From contig JBBSBK010000001.1 of assembly GCA_038251315.1 (NCBI GenBank), forward strand, positions 1-64,000: a DNA stretch of 64,000 nucleotides. The letters are read 5' to 3'. This DNA comes from JBBKXP01 sp038251315. Lineage in GTDB: Bacteria > Pseudomonadota > Alphaproteobacteria > Rhodobacterales > Rhodobacteraceae. Position 1 is the first letter of the stretch; the number at the start of each line of letters is the position of its first letter. The notes below the pieces were generated by a model that saw only the letters and a list, made by a program, of their open reading frames with translations, searched no databases and was not told the origin of the DNA. Positions 37,853 through 47,033 of the stretch are shown here, piece by piece. A program made the position numbers and the translations under genes.

Positions 37853-39430
37853 TTACTCGGTCGTTCCGGGAATGATGAATACCTGCCCCGGATAGATGAG
37901 ATCGGGGTCGCGGATGCGGTCGCGATTGGCTTCGAACACCCGAACATACATGATTCCCTGACCATAGCGTTCCCGTGCAATGGCCCAAAGGGTCGCCCCC
38001 GGTTGCACGGTCTTGACGGCAACGGCGAACCCGTCCGGCGTCTGATCGGCCATCACCGCTGCAATTGCGGCAGGTTCTTCGCGCTGAAACGGCGTTTCGA
38101 TCCGGCTGACCACGGTGCCTTTGGGATCGACCTGATCAACGCGCAGCGTGTAGATGCCGCTGTCGATCTGCGGCAGGTCGATCGACCATGTGCCGGCAGG
38201 GGCGACAGGCGTGTCGCTGATTGGCACGTTGTCCAGATAGATTCGCACGAAACCGGCTGCCCCTGCCCGCCCCGACAGCATGACTTGGCCGGCAGCATCG
38301 TAAGTGATGCTGTCGAGCGCAACCGACGACATCACCTCGGGCGGTGTGTCCGGGGCGACGGCAGGCTGCAGGACGCGGACACCATCGGCGTTCGACAGCA
38401 GGACGGCCGGGGCGCTTGGCGCGGCTGTCTGGTCCGGCCCCGGTTCGATTCGCGCGGTCGCGGCAGTATCGGCCAGCGACAGATCTGCAGAGGTGGCGAC
38501 CGGCGCAGGCGCAATCTCGGGCTGTGACAGGTCGGCGACGATCTTGGGTTGATCAACCGCCGGCACATCGACCGCCCGGCCAACCTCTGTCGAGGCATTC
38601 GCGGACATTTCGACATCTGCGACGAGCGCTGGCGCAATCTCGGGCAGTGGCAGGTCGGTGACGATCTTCGGCTCATCAACCGGCGGGATATCGGCTGCCG
38701 GACCCACCCCGGCCGAATCGTTCGCGGAAAATTCGATATCAAGGATCGGCGCAGGGTTGACGTCTAGCTGCGGCAGTTCTGCTACGAGCACAGGGTCATC
38801 ATTTGGCAGGTCGTTGGTTACGGAATCGCCTCCGATTGGGGCATCCTCGGCGACCGGCGCGACATCTTCCTCGGCCGCCGCGTTCACAGAAGGAGTGGCT
38901 TCGGGCAAGACAACAGCTCCGATATCCTCTGAGGCAGGCCGCGTTTCCGGTTCCGCCGCTGCAATAACCACTTCTGCCAAGGGTGCCAGAATGATCTCGT
39001 CACCCGACGCCATCGCCGTCCCGTCGGGATCGGCGATCAGGGAAAGACGGCGAGGCGTGGCCGAGGGAGCGAACCGCGTCAGCGCCACGAAGGCACCGTT
39101 CGGTTCGGCGACGACGCGCATCAGTGGTTCCGCGTCCATCAGGATGTCGACGGGCAGCCCGCCAATAGCGAAACCCGCCACCACCGCCGCCCCGTCGGGG
39201 TCGACACGCACGTCGGTAATGCGCGGTGCCGCCGGAGCGGCCCTAACCTCGGTTTCGGGAACGGCAACTGTTTCGGGAGATGCGGCGACATTTGGCGTCA
39301 AGGCTGGCAAAGTCACAGGTGCTTGCATATCCGGCCGGGTCAGCGCCAGATATCCGCCTAGCACCGCAACCACCAGCGCCACCGCCGCCCCCAGCATCAC
39401 TCGCGCAACACGCGTGCCCGCATCTGTCAC
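37853..39430 (-). CDS. LysM-domain protein with internal repeats
   Basis: A 525-residue protein anchored by one N-terminal helix ([20 protein letters not shown]), followed by a long acidic, Ala/Pro/Val-rich periplasmic region and a C-terminal LysM domain ([20 protein letters not shown], then [15 protein letters not shown]). LysM binds peptidoglycan. An approximately 45-residue unit is repeated about three times in the middle ([40 protein letters not shown]; then [16 protein letters not shown]). I prefer GTG 39430 because GGGGGATGAG precedes it; the frame is open to a TTG at 39499. An Ig-like segment ([20 protein letters not shown]) lies before LysM. Common in Rhodobacterales; function unknown. 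Confidence 0.8.
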   Translation of the reverse strand: MTDAGTRVARVMLGAAVALVVAVLGGYLALTRPDMQAPVTLPALTPNVAASPETVAVPETEVRAAPAAPRITDVRVDPDGAAVVAGFAIGGLPVDILMDAEPLMRVVAEPNGAFVALTRFAPSATPRRLSLIADPDGTAMASGDEIILAPLAEVVIAAAEPETRPASEDIGAVVLPEATPSVNAAAEEDVAPVAEDAPIGGDSVTNDLPNDDPVLVAELPQLDVNPAPILDIEFSANDSAGVGPAADIPPVDEPKIVTDLPLPEIAPALVADVEMSANASTEVGRAVDVPAVDQPKIVADLSQPEIAPAPVATSADLSLADTAATARIEPGPDQTAAPSAPAVLLSNADGVRVLQPAVAPDTPPEVMSSVALDSITYDAAGQVMLSGRAGAAGFVRIYLDNVPISDTPVAPAGTWSIDLPQIDSGIYTLRVDQVDPKGTVVSRIETPFQREEPAAIAAVMADQTPDGFAVAVKTVQPGATLWAIARERYGQGIMYVRVFEANRDRIRDPDLIYPGQVFIIPGTTE

Positions 39431-39553
39431 CACCCGCTCATCCCCCAAATCCAGTGCCAACGAAAACCCCGGCAGCGACTGGTTGAGCGACCATAGCAAC
39501 GCCGCTATGCACGGTCAAAGGCAACGATTCGATGAAATCATAGGGTCACTTCC

Positions 39554-40105
39554 ATGTCGCACCACTCGGTTTGTGTCTACTGTGGATCACGCCCCGGCGC
39601 CGATCCGGCCTTTGCAAGAGCGGCGACGGAAACTGGCGGAATGCTGGCGGCGAATGGCTGGCGGCTGGTTTACGGGGCCGGCGATGTCGGTCTGATGGGG
39701 CTGGTGGCGCGGGCCGCGCAGATTGCAGGAGGCAAGACATTCGGCGTCATCCCGTCGCACCTGCTCGACTGGGAGGTCGGCAAGCGCGATCTGGACACCT
39801 TTGTCATCACCGAAACCATGCACGAGCGCAAAAAGGTCATGATCATGAACGCCGATGCCGTCGTTGTGCTGCCAGGCGGGGCTGGGAGTCTGGACGAGTT
39901 CTTTGAGGTGTTGACATGGCGGCAACTGGGGCTGCACGGCAAACCGATCATTCTGCTGAACACTGCCGGTTACTGGACCCCGCTGATTGCCCTGCTGGAC
40001 CACGTCATCGCGCAAGGATTTGCCGACTCCTCCCTGCGCGATTTCGTCACCGTCGTCAGTAGCGTTAATGCTTTGCAGGCCCGGCTTTCCGAAGCGCTCG
40101 GCTAA
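39554..40105 (+). CDS. LOG family protein (TIGR00730)
   Basis: A 183-residue Rossmann-fold protein of the LOG (lonely guy) family, annotated as cytokinin riboside 5'-monophosphate phosphoribohydrolase; many bacterial members hydrolyse AMP to adenine and ribose phosphate. It starts SVCVYCGSRPGADPAF; the catalytic pair is in ETMHERKKVMIMNADAVVVL (Arg) and PGGAGSLDEFFEVLTWRQLG (the P-G-G-x-G-T-x-x-E motif with Ser for Thr). GLMGLVARAA is also typical. Divergent from the LysM gene. Confidence 0.9.
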   Translation: MSHHSVCVYCGSRPGADPAFARAATETGGMLAANGWRLVYGAGDVGLMGLVARAAQIAGGKTFGVIPSHLLDWEVGKRDLDTFVITETMHERKKVMIMNADAVVVLPGGAGSLDEFFEVLTWRQLGLHGKPIILLNTAGYWTPLIALLDHVIAQGFADSSLRDFVTVVSSVNALQARLSEALG

Positions 40106-40120
40106 CGGGCACGGCCGTCC

Positions 40121-40573
40121 CTAAGCAGCAAGCTCAGCCTTCACGATTTTTTCGATCTCGTCGATCGGGTGGTTCGTCAAGGTCTTGGAGATCTCTCCGA
40201 TGACCTTGTCACTCACTTCAAGGTGCAGCTTCCCCCGCAACGCGCCCAACACATGCGGCGACGCCACCAGCACAATGCGATCGAACCGGCCCTTGTGGGC
40301 ACGTTCATACAGCATGTCAGCCAGGTCGGCGGCAAAACGGTCTTTGGCCAGTTCATGCCAGTCGGTATCGTCATAGGCCGATTTGGCGGGGCTGGTCGAT
40401 TGACCGACCCGCCCCGGTCGGTTGGCGGACTGGTCGATATCCTTGGGGTTGTCCTGTTGTTCCTTGCGGATCACTTCAAGGTTGGGGTCTTCGCCATCAG
40501 TGATATTGCGCAGAAACAGCGCCTTTTCACCATCGGCGACAAGTACCCATGTGCCGTTCGTCAATCTAGTCAT
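40121..40573 (-). CDS. Host attachment family protein
   Basis: A 150-residue soluble protein of the Host_attach family, first noted in Agrobacterium attachment loci and structurally related to archaeal release factor-like (baeRF) domains. Pattern: NGTWVLVADGEKALFLRNIT, HELAKDRFAADLADMLYERA and RIVLVASPHVLGALRGKLHL ending with IDEIEKIVKAEL. ATG 40573 (MTRLTNGTWV) overlaps the stop of the upstream gene by eight bases; a long upstream extension is out of family. A role in attachment is not established for most members. Confidence 0.85.
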   Translation of the reverse strand: MTRLTNGTWVLVADGEKALFLRNITDGEDPNLEVIRKEQQDNPKDIDQSANRPGRVGQSTSPAKSAYDDTDWHELAKDRFAADLADMLYERAHKGRFDRIVLVASPHVLGALRGKLHLEVSDKVIGEISKTLTNHPIDEIEKIVKAELAA

Positions 40574-40790
40574 TTTTGTCCTCGCGCTCGTTGCCCGTGG
40601 CGATCTCGTCGGCCTTGCGGACTCGGGTGATCCCAGGATCGTCCTGTTCGGCGCGGCGTTTTTCATCCCGGGTGCCGACCCGACGCTGCATCTGACCGTC
40701 CGAGCGGCCCTGCTGGTCGGGGGTGGGCGCATCGCCCAGATAGTCCTTGGTTTCCTGTTTGCCGTCGTGCGAACGTTTGCGGTCTGCCAT
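40566..40790 (-). CDS. Small highly charged protein upstream of the host-attachment gene
   Basis: A 74-residue, extremely hydrophilic protein (MADRKRSHDGKQETKDYLGD, APTPDQQGRSDGQMQRRVGT and an acidic-basic tail REDKND) with no hydrophobic core, probably disordered. It overlaps the start of the host-attachment gene by eight bases, which argues for a real, translationally coupled gene. Start ATG 40790 follows AGGAGGCGAAG, a strong ribosome site. Unknown function. The composition recalls small stress-linked proteins of roseobacters (inference). Confidence 0.6.
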   Translation of the reverse strand: MADRKRSHDGKQETKDYLGDAPTPDQQGRSDGQMQRRVGTRDEKRRAEQDDPGITRVRKADEIATGNEREDKND

Positions 40791-40856
40791 CTTCGCCTCC
40801 TGTGCTGCGGTTCACAGGAACAACGGGGTCGGGGCGACAAGGGTTCCGCAAAACCA

Positions 40857-40885
40857 GCGGCCCGCAACGTATCCTTGCGGGCCGC
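40857..40885 (-). terminator. Strong hairpin terminator of sodB
   Basis: Perfect 11-base stem GCGGCCCGCAA / TTGCGGGCCGC with a 7-base loop, 28 bases after the sodB stop. On the minus strand it is followed by TGGTTTTG, a short U-rich run. Confidence 0.75.
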
Positions 40886-40912
40886 ATCAGGAAAACGTTT
40901 GTGCCGAGTGGC

Positions 40913-41512
40913 TTACATCCGCGAAGCGACGTTTTCCCAGTTGACCAGCTTGTCGATGAAGTTGGTCAGGTAGACCGGGCGCTTGTTGCGAAAGTCGATG
41001 TAGTAGGAATGTTCCCACACATCGCAGCCGAGCAACGCGGTCTGACCGAAACAGACGGGGTTCACACCGTTTTCGGTCTTGGTCACCTTCAGCGAACCGT
41101 CCTTGTCCTTGACCAGCCACGCCCAGCCTGATCCGAACTGTCCGGCCCCGGCCTCGCCGAACTTTTTCTTGAACTCATCGACCGACCCGAAGGCGTCCTT
41201 CAGTGCGGTCTCGACGGCCCCCGGCATCTTGCTCTCGCCCGGCGCCATCATCTCCCAGAACTGGTTGTGGTTCCACAACTGGCTGATGTTATTGAAGATA
41301 CCCGACTGCGCGACCGCGTCAGCCTTATAGGTGCCGGTAATGATGTCCTCGAGGGATTTGCCCTCCCACTCGGTCCCGGCGATCAGCTTGTTGCCGTTGT
41401 CGACATAAGCCTTGTGGTGCAGGTCGTGGTGATATTCGAGCGTCTCGCGCGACATGCCTTTGTCGGCCAGCGCATCGTGGGCATATGGAAGGTCGGGAAG
41501 GTCGAAAGCCAT
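40913..41512 (-). CDS. sodB: Superoxide dismutase, iron type
   Basis: Cytoplasmic Fe/Mn-family superoxide dismutase of 199 residues. Metal ligands are seen in LEYHHDLHHKAYVDNGNKL (first His), SQLWNHNQFWEMM (second His), and LLGCDVWEHSYYIDFRNKRP (Asp and last His in D-x3-H). GQFGSGWAWLV and the FWEMM segment favour the iron type. Start ATG 41512 (MAFDLPDLPYAHDAL). Followed by a strong hairpin, so likely monocistronic. Confidence 0.95.
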   Translation of the reverse strand: MAFDLPDLPYAHDALADKGMSRETLEYHHDLHHKAYVDNGNKLIAGTEWEGKSLEDIITGTYKADAVAQSGIFNNISQLWNHNQFWEMMAPGESKMPGAVETALKDAFGSVDEFKKKFGEAGAGQFGSGWAWLVKDKDGSLKVTKTENGVNPVCFGQTALLGCDVWEHSYYIDFRNKRPVYLTNFIDKLVNWENVASRM

Positions 41513-41757
41513 TGGGAAAATCCCCCTGTTAGGTTTTGCATCTTAGGCCCGCAGCAAAGCGCGTGCCGGGCCGACGTCAAGCCCCTTATCCCAGAACGGC
41601 AGGCCGAACGAAAGGTTCCATCGCCGCCATTGCCCCATTGGACATTCGCTATTGTTTCATTATGCTGAACAATGAAGACCGGAAAACCGGCTTGCCTTAC
41701 GTCCCCTTAACCGACTGGGGGGTATCTACGGGCAACAAGACAGGAGCAGCGGCAGAC

Positions 41758-43449
41758 ATGGCGGCACGCCACACCCACACCATCCTTTCGATGATGAAGG
41801 ACGAGGGGCACAGCCTTGTTGAATGGGTTGCCTACCATCGCCTGATCGGGTTCGACAATATCTGCGTTTATACTAACAACTGCGCCGACGGCACCGACGA
41901 CATGCTGATGCGGCTGCAGGAACTGGGGCTGGTCCGGCATTTCCTCAACGACGTCCCGGCGGGCAAGAAACCGCAGCCCAACGCGCTGGAACTGGCCACA
42001 AAAAACGCCGAAGTGATGGAGTCCGAATGGATCCTGACGATGGACGCCGATGAATTCCTCAACATCAAATGCGGTGCTGGCCATATCACCGACCTGATCG
42101 CCCACATCCCGCCCGATGCAAGCGCGATGGCGATCACCTGGCGGTTCTATGGATCGGCGGGCGTGACCGACTGGAATCCGGGGCTGGTGACCGAACGTTA
42201 CACCCGCGCCGCCCCCGACCAGTTCAAAAAGGGCTGGGGGGTCAAAACCATCTTTCGCCCCTACCCCGACATCAAGCTGGGCATCCACCGCCCGCATATC
42301 AAAAAGGCCAAACAAGACCCCGCCAACGCCAAGGCACTGTTCGATCAGGTCTGGGTCAACGGATCTGGGCAACGGATGCCCGACGAATTCTCGCTCTCGG
42401 GCTGGCGATCGACCAAGCCGACTCTGGGCTATGCGCTGGCCGAGTTGAACCACTATGCGGTCAAGTCCTACGAGGCTTATCTGTTGCGCCGGGTCCGGGG
42501 CAACGTGAACAACAAAGAGGACAAGTATAACGCCGCCTACTTTGCCCTGTTCGACCGCAACGAAATTGTGGCGAACGCTACGCTGCGCCACGTCCCTGCA
42601 CTCAAGGCCAGGATGGCCGAGATTCTGGCCGATCCGGTCATGGCAGAACTCCAGGCCAGAGCGCTGGAGTTCCATGCCGCCCGCGTCACCAGACTCCGCA
42701 CGACCGGCGATTACGACACTTGGGTCGCCGAACTGAAGGAAGCGTCGAAAATCCCGCTGGATCAGCTGGACGAGGTGCTCTTCATCCAGCACCTGCCAAA
42801 GATGTGGCAGGAAAAGGTCAAGGAGATGCAAGCCCAAGGCGTGCCCGACAAGGACATCGCGCGAATGATTTCCGACACCCAGACCGCGAAAAAGGGTGAA
42901 ACCCGTACCGCTCTGCTCGCAGCGGCCGGAGAAACGCCGCCTGAGGATTTGGGAAGCAAACGGGCGGAACGCGACGCGATCAGCGCCTCTGCGTTGTCCG
43001 TCGAACCCGCCCGAAAATCCGCGCCCCCTGCCGACCGCGACGCCAAGAAGACAGCACGTCGGGCCGCGCGCGCCGCCGGGATCCCGACCAAGAAATACGC
43101 CCCCGGTGAAGAACCCCCCGAGGTGCGCACCGCCCTGGCCGAAGTGGCGCTGCGGGCCGACTCCCACGAGGTGCAACAGGCGCTGGAAAAGCTGGCGCAG
43201 GCCAATGACGACCCCGGCACCGCGCATCCCCTCGCCCGCGTCGAAAATGTGATCGCCGCCGCGCCACCACCTCACGCCAATCCATTCATGAACACACCAG
43301 AAGCGCGGGGGCTGGGCGTGCCGGCACTAAAACCGCACGTCGCCGCGTTGCTGGCGAACCGCGACAGCGACACGGCAAGGCCCGACGACCCAAAGCCCCC
43401 AAAGCCCGCCGCGCCAAAGTCCAAGGCAGCGGCGATCAAGGCCAGATAA
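41758..43449 (+). CDS. Family 2-type glycosyltransferase with long C-terminal tail
   Basis: A 563-residue protein. Residues 1-330 form a GT-A glycosyltransferase of the Glyco_tranf_2_4 type: HTILSMMKDEGHSLVEWVAY, FDNICVYTNNCADGTDDMLM, and the metal-binding D-x-D in ILTMDADEFLNIKCG. NHYAVKSYEAYLLRRVRGNV is the conserved C-terminal element. The remaining ~230 residues are Ala, Lys and Pro rich (AKKGETRTALLAAAGETPPE, SADRDAKK-like stretches) and probably disordered. I chose ATG 41758, which has AGGAG upstream and begins at the domain edge; ATG 41662 would add 32 residues of no clear homology. No membrane helix, so it acts from the cytoplasm. First of three related transferases here. Confidence 0.8.
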   Translation: MAARHTHTILSMMKDEGHSLVEWVAYHRLIGFDNICVYTNNCADGTDDMLMRLQELGLVRHFLNDVPAGKKPQPNALELATKNAEVMESEWILTMDADEFLNIKCGAGHITDLIAHIPPDASAMAITWRFYGSAGVTDWNPGLVTERYTRAAPDQFKKGWGVKTIFRPYPDIKLGIHRPHIKKAKQDPANAKALFDQVWVNGSGQRMPDEFSLSGWRSTKPTLGYALAELNHYAVKSYEAYLLRRVRGNVNNKEDKYNAAYFALFDRNEIVANATLRHVPALKARMAEILADPVMAELQARALEFHAARVTRLRTTGDYDTWVAELKEASKIPLDQLDEVLFIQHLPKMWQEKVKEMQAQGVPDKDIARMISDTQTAKKGETRTALLAAAGETPPEDLGSKRAERDAISASALSVEPARKSAPPADRDAKKTARRAARAAGIPTKKYAPGEEPPEVRTALAEVALRADSHEVQQALEKLAQANDDPGTAHPLARVENVIAAAPPPHANPFMNTPEARGLGVPALKPHVAALLANRDSDTARPDDPKPPKPAAPKSKAAAIKAR

Positions 43450-43490
43450 CCCCTCCCAGCCCCGCCGGGCCAAGCAGCAAGGCGACCCGC

Positions 43491-44510
43491 ATGACGTCCG
43501 TGCCCAAAACTGATGCCACACGGCGCATCACCCTTGTGTCAACCATGAAGAATGAAGGTCCGTATCTTCTCGAATGGCTGGCCTATCACAAATCCATCGG
43601 CATCACCGATTTCTGCATCTTTTCAAACGATTGCACCGATGGCACCAACCTGATCCTGAACCGGCTCGATCAGCTGGGGGTGATCCGCCATTTCGACAAC
43701 CCGCTGGGCCCCCGCATGGACCCGCAGCGTGCCGCCTACAGCCGAGCGGGGCAAATGGACTGGGTAATAGACAGCGACTGGGTGCTGGTCGTCGACGCCG
43801 ACGAATTCCTCAACGTCCGTGCGGGGAATCATTCCGTTCAAGCCCTGATCGACGCCTGCCCCCCCGGCACCGATGCGATCTCGCTGAATTGGCGGTTGAT
43901 GGGATCCTGCGGACAGGCGCACTTCGGTCAAGGGCTCGTCACCGAGCGATTCATCAAGGGGTCGAGTTTCTCCAGCCCTGAAAACGGGTTGGTCTGGGGA
44001 TTCAAGACCTTGTTCCGGCCACACAAATTCGACTATTTCGGGGTCCACCGTCCGAAGTTCGAGAAAAGCAGGAAGCTTAACGCCGGGATGGTCAAATGGG
44101 TCAATGGCGACGGTATTGAAATCGGTGACCATATCCTTGGCAAAGGCTGGCGGTCGCGGTCCGAAACGGTGGGGTATGGTCTTGGCCAGATAAACCACTA
44201 CGCGATCAAAAGCCGCGAGGATTTCCTGCTCAAGCGTTTACGCGGCACTGCCAATTCCAAGAACAAAGATCGTATCGATCTGGCATACTGGAACAAATTC
44301 GACATCAACACGATCCATGACGCCAGCATCCGCACCGACGGCATTCAGCCGCAGATCGACGCGTGGCTGCAAGATGCCGACCTCGCCGCGCTCATGCGGG
44401 CCTGCATCCATGCATCGAAGCTGGTACTCGCCTACCAGAAGCAGGACAATGATCTTAAGAATTTTGTCGACTCAGGGGTTTTTCCCCCGCCAAGGGAGGC
44501 AGCCGCGTGA
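43491..44510 (+). CDS. Family 2-type glycosyltransferase
   Basis: A 339-residue protein with the same GT-A domain as its neighbour: RITLVSTMKNEGPYLLEWLA, TDFCIFSNDCTDGTNLILNR, VLVVDADEFLNVRAG (D-x-D) and INHYAIKSREDFLLKRLRGT. It lacks the long tail. It shares the NPLGPRMDPQRAAYSRA acceptor-loop position with the other two paralogues but with different sequence, so acceptors may differ. It starts 41 bases after the first transferase and overlaps the sulfotransferase gene by GTGA, so the three plus-strand genes form an operon. Confidence 0.85.
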   Translation: MTSVPKTDATRRITLVSTMKNEGPYLLEWLAYHKSIGITDFCIFSNDCTDGTNLILNRLDQLGVIRHFDNPLGPRMDPQRAAYSRAGQMDWVIDSDWVLVVDADEFLNVRAGNHSVQALIDACPPGTDAISLNWRLMGSCGQAHFGQGLVTERFIKGSSFSSPENGLVWGFKTLFRPHKFDYFGVHRPKFEKSRKLNAGMVKWVNGDGIEIGDHILGKGWRSRSETVGYGLGQINHYAIKSREDFLLKRLRGTANSKNKDRIDLAYWNKFDINTIHDASIRTDGIQPQIDAWLQDADLAALMRACIHASKLVLAYQKQDNDLKNFVDSGVFPPPREAAA

Positions 44511-45319
44511 CACCGCGGCTCTTGTGCGTCGGCACCCATCACAAGACCGGGACGGTCTGGATGCGGCGCACCTTCCACAAATTCGCCGAATCTGAAGGTA
44601 TCCCGGTGATCCGGGCCGACCGGACCACTCGCAAAACTGATCTTCCGGCACACGGCCCGGCCTTGGTCGTCAATTGGTCGTCCGAATTTTCGCCCGCCCT
44701 GTTCGATCACCCCGACGCGCGGTTTTTGCACATGATCCGCGACCCGCGCGACGTGCTGCTGTCGGGCTATCGCTACCACCTGAGCGCACCTACCAGGAAC
44801 GAAAAGTTCTTGCGCACCCCACGCCCCGACCTTGGCGGGCTGACCTACAAGGAACACCTCAACACCTTGCCCGAAATGGTCTCCGGCCTGCTGTTCGAGA
44901 TGGACGGAAAACACGCCGAAACCCTGACCGAAATGCTGGCCTGGCCCTATGGGCATCCGCATGTTGTCGATCTGCGCTACGAAGACATGATCGACGATCA
45001 CGATTGCGCCCTGTTCCGCGCCGCTCTTGCCCAGATGACTGTCGCCGGGTTTGACACCGAACGCCTGACCGCATTCTACTGGACGCACAGCCTGTTCGGC
45101 GGGTTGGCCGACGAGTCCAACCGCAAAGCCAACGTCACCGCCCACGTACGTTCTGGCAAGACCGCGCAATGGCGAACGAAACTTCCGCGCGAGGTCGCAA
45201 CGATTTATGCCGAAAGCTACGGGGCGGCCCTGAAAACGCTGGGTTACGCCGAGGCCGACGATTGGGTCGCGGCCTGCCCCTTGGCGGCGGATTTGACCGT
45301 TGGTGCCTTGCCCGGCTGA
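44507..45319 (+). CDS. Sulfotransferase domain protein
   Basis: A 270-residue soluble sulfotransferase expected to move sulfate from PAPS to a carbohydrate or other hydroxyl. The 5'-phosphosulfate loop is LCVGTHHKTGTVWMRRTFHK (K-T-G-T) and the 3'-phosphate motif is MIRDPRDVLLSGYRYHL (R-D-P-R-D ... S). VVDLRYEDMIDD is the usual Y-E-D-L-like strand. The start GTG overlaps the stop of the upstream glycosyltransferase. The last 76 bases overlap the 3' end of a third glycosyltransferase on the other strand. In context the product may sulfate a glycan built by the neighbours (inference). Confidence 0.83.
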   Translation: MTPRLLCVGTHHKTGTVWMRRTFHKFAESEGIPVIRADRTTRKTDLPAHGPALVVNWSSEFSPALFDHPDARFLHMIRDPRDVLLSGYRYHLSAPTRNEKFLRTPRPDLGGLTYKEHLNTLPEMVSGLLFEMDGKHAETLTEMLAWPYGHPHVVDLRYEDMIDDHDCALFRAALAQMTVAGFDTERLTAFYWTHSLFGGLADESNRKANVTAHVRSGKTAQWRTKLPREVATIYAESYGAALKTLGYAEADDWVAACPLAADLTVGALPG

Positions 45320-46329
45320 TCCTTTGCCGGCTGATCCTTGATTGCGGTGCGATGGGCCGCCTGCACCGCATCGAACAAGCGGGCAAACTCCGGTTTTTCC
45401 TTCAGATCGGCGATCCGCGCCTTCGCCCCTAACACTGCAGCCTCGTGCAACTTGCGCAATTCGGGGTCCTGCAGCAGGCGGTCACGCTCTTGCGCAACCC
45501 TGTCCATCCAACGCAGAATCCGCAGATCAGCCATCTCGTTCTGATCATATTTGCGCCAGTAAGGCAGCGCATAATCGGCATCTGCATGGTTGGCATTGCC
45601 ACGTGCAGCCTTGAGCAAGAAAGTTTCCATCGTCTTGAGGGCATAATGGTTCAATTGCACCAGATCGAAACCGTAGTGTGGCGCGGTCAGGCTTTTGATG
45701 TCGCGGGTCAGATCGGCCTCCGACAACGGCTCACCGCTGCCGTTGACCAAGCGTACCTGATCGACCCGATTACGGTGGAAGATCGGCGAATGATTATGAA
45801 ATTCATGCGCGCCTGCCGACATGTGGGTCAGTGTCTTGGTGCCGCGCCGGTTCAGGCGGGGATGATAAGCGGCCTGCTGATCGGCCGCGTTGCGAAACTG
45901 ACCGATCACCAGCTTGTCGTGATAGGTGCGCAGCCCGCTGCTGCCGAAATTGTGCTGCGACATCGAAATGACGTTGGCATCGCCAACCGCCGCGAACAGA
46001 TCGGACAACCGCCCCGCCCCGACGTTGACGCAAATGAATTCGTCGACGTCTAGTGACACTACCCAATCCGACCGGAACAAACGGCGTGACGTGTTGATGT
46101 AGCGGATCGCGGCCAGATGATGCTTGGTCATGTCCATGATCGTCGACGGATTGGGAAAATGGCGCACCACGCCCAACTCGTCGAGTCGTTCCAGCATCAG
46201 ATCGGTACCGTCGGTGCATCCGTTTGAAAAGACAAGGATATCATTGATCCCGATGAGGCGGTGATAAGCGACCCATTCCAAAAGAAACGGGGCTTCGTCC
46301 TTCATCGGTGTGACCGAAGATATGCGCAT
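45244..46329 (-). CDS. Family 2-type glycosyltransferase
   Basis: A 361-residue third paralogue: ISSVTPMKDEAPFLLEWVAY, NDILVFSNGCTDGTDLMLER, WVVSLDVDEFICVNVGAGRL (D-V-D at the metal site instead of D-A-D) and LNHYALKTMETFLLKAARGN. The C-terminal ~30 residues are a low-complexity KDQPAKDQPGKAPTVKSAAK tail that overlaps the sulfotransferase gene antisense. The start ATG 46329 (MRISSVTPM) is preferred; a TTG six codons upstream is possible. It faces the plus-strand operon tail-to-tail. Confidence 0.83.
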   Translation of the reverse strand: MRISSVTPMKDEAPFLLEWVAYHRLIGINDILVFSNGCTDGTDLMLERLDELGVVRHFPNPSTIMDMTKHHLAAIRYINTSRRLFRSDWVVSLDVDEFICVNVGAGRLSDLFAAVGDANVISMSQHNFGSSGLRTYHDKLVIGQFRNAADQQAAYHPRLNRRGTKTLTHMSAGAHEFHNHSPIFHRNRVDQVRLVNGSGEPLSEADLTRDIKSLTAPHYGFDLVQLNHYALKTMETFLLKAARGNANHADADYALPYWRKYDQNEMADLRILRWMDRVAQERDRLLQDPELRKLHEAAVLGAKARIADLKEKPEFARLFDAVQAAHRTAIKDQPAKDQPGKAPTVKSAAKGQAATQSSASA

Positions 46330-46463
46330 CTGTGACTGGGCCTGCAATTCTGCTCATGGACGATTGTCCTTGCAGGTCAAAAGGTCTGTCATTTGTGGCG
46401 CTATTGTGGCGAATTTGAAGAAAATGCCTGACGATTTCGGTATCGTGTTGAACAGTCACATTT

Positions 46464-47033
46464 TCAGCGCGTGGCGAATACGCCGACCGGCCCCGCCTTG
46501 GCTGCCACTGCCAGTTGGTCGTACATGTATCCGGCGACGGAGCGGAAGCAGATCACCTGAAATCCGGCTCCGGTGCGCCAGCACGCCGCTGCCACTTGCC
46601 CCAGACGGCTCCGCCTGAATTGCCCCACGACAAAGCTGTCGGGATGGAAATCGACCGGGGCCAGTTTGGCCATGACCTCGGCTGCATAGTCGCCTTCGAC
46701 TGCGATCAATGCCCGCGCATCGGACACATCAACGGCAAGATGATGCAGGCCGGTCAATGACTTGCCGATCTTTTCTAATGTCGATGCGACATCGCCGTAG
46801 GGCACCAGAACCAGCAGCTCGTCCGGCGACATCCACGCCAGCCCTTTGGCCCCGTCCGACACCATGCGCCCTTTCTCGGGGATCGGCTGTCCGACAATCG
46901 CCTTACACAGCGCCTTGACCTTGGCAGCACCCAGATCGGCCCGCAGGGTGATCATCCCCTGCATACCGCAATCGCGCACGCTCACCTCACCTACCGTCGC
47001 CCGGCCGTTCAATGCGGATAAAGGCTCAACCAT
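46464..47033 (-). CDS. soxG: Sarcosine oxidase gamma subunit
   Basis: Small subunit of the heterotetrameric sarcosine oxidase, with a folate-enzyme-like fold; it shares the role of stabilising the alpha subunit's folate domain. The 189 residues include MVEPLSALNGRATVGEVSVR, LAWMSPDELLVLVPYGD, GLHHLAVDVSDARALIAVEG and FVVGQFRRSRLGQVAAACWR, all typical. ATG 47033 overlaps the soxA stop by eight bases. Last gene of the sox operon. Confidence 0.93.
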   Translation of the reverse strand: MVEPLSALNGRATVGEVSVRDCGMQGMITLRADLGAAKVKALCKAIVGQPIPEKGRMVSDGAKGLAWMSPDELLVLVPYGDVASTLEKIGKSLTGLHHLAVDVSDARALIAVEGDYAAEVMAKLAPVDFHPDSFVVGQFRRSRLGQVAAACWRTGAGFQVICFRSVAGYMYDQLAVAAKAGPVGVFATR

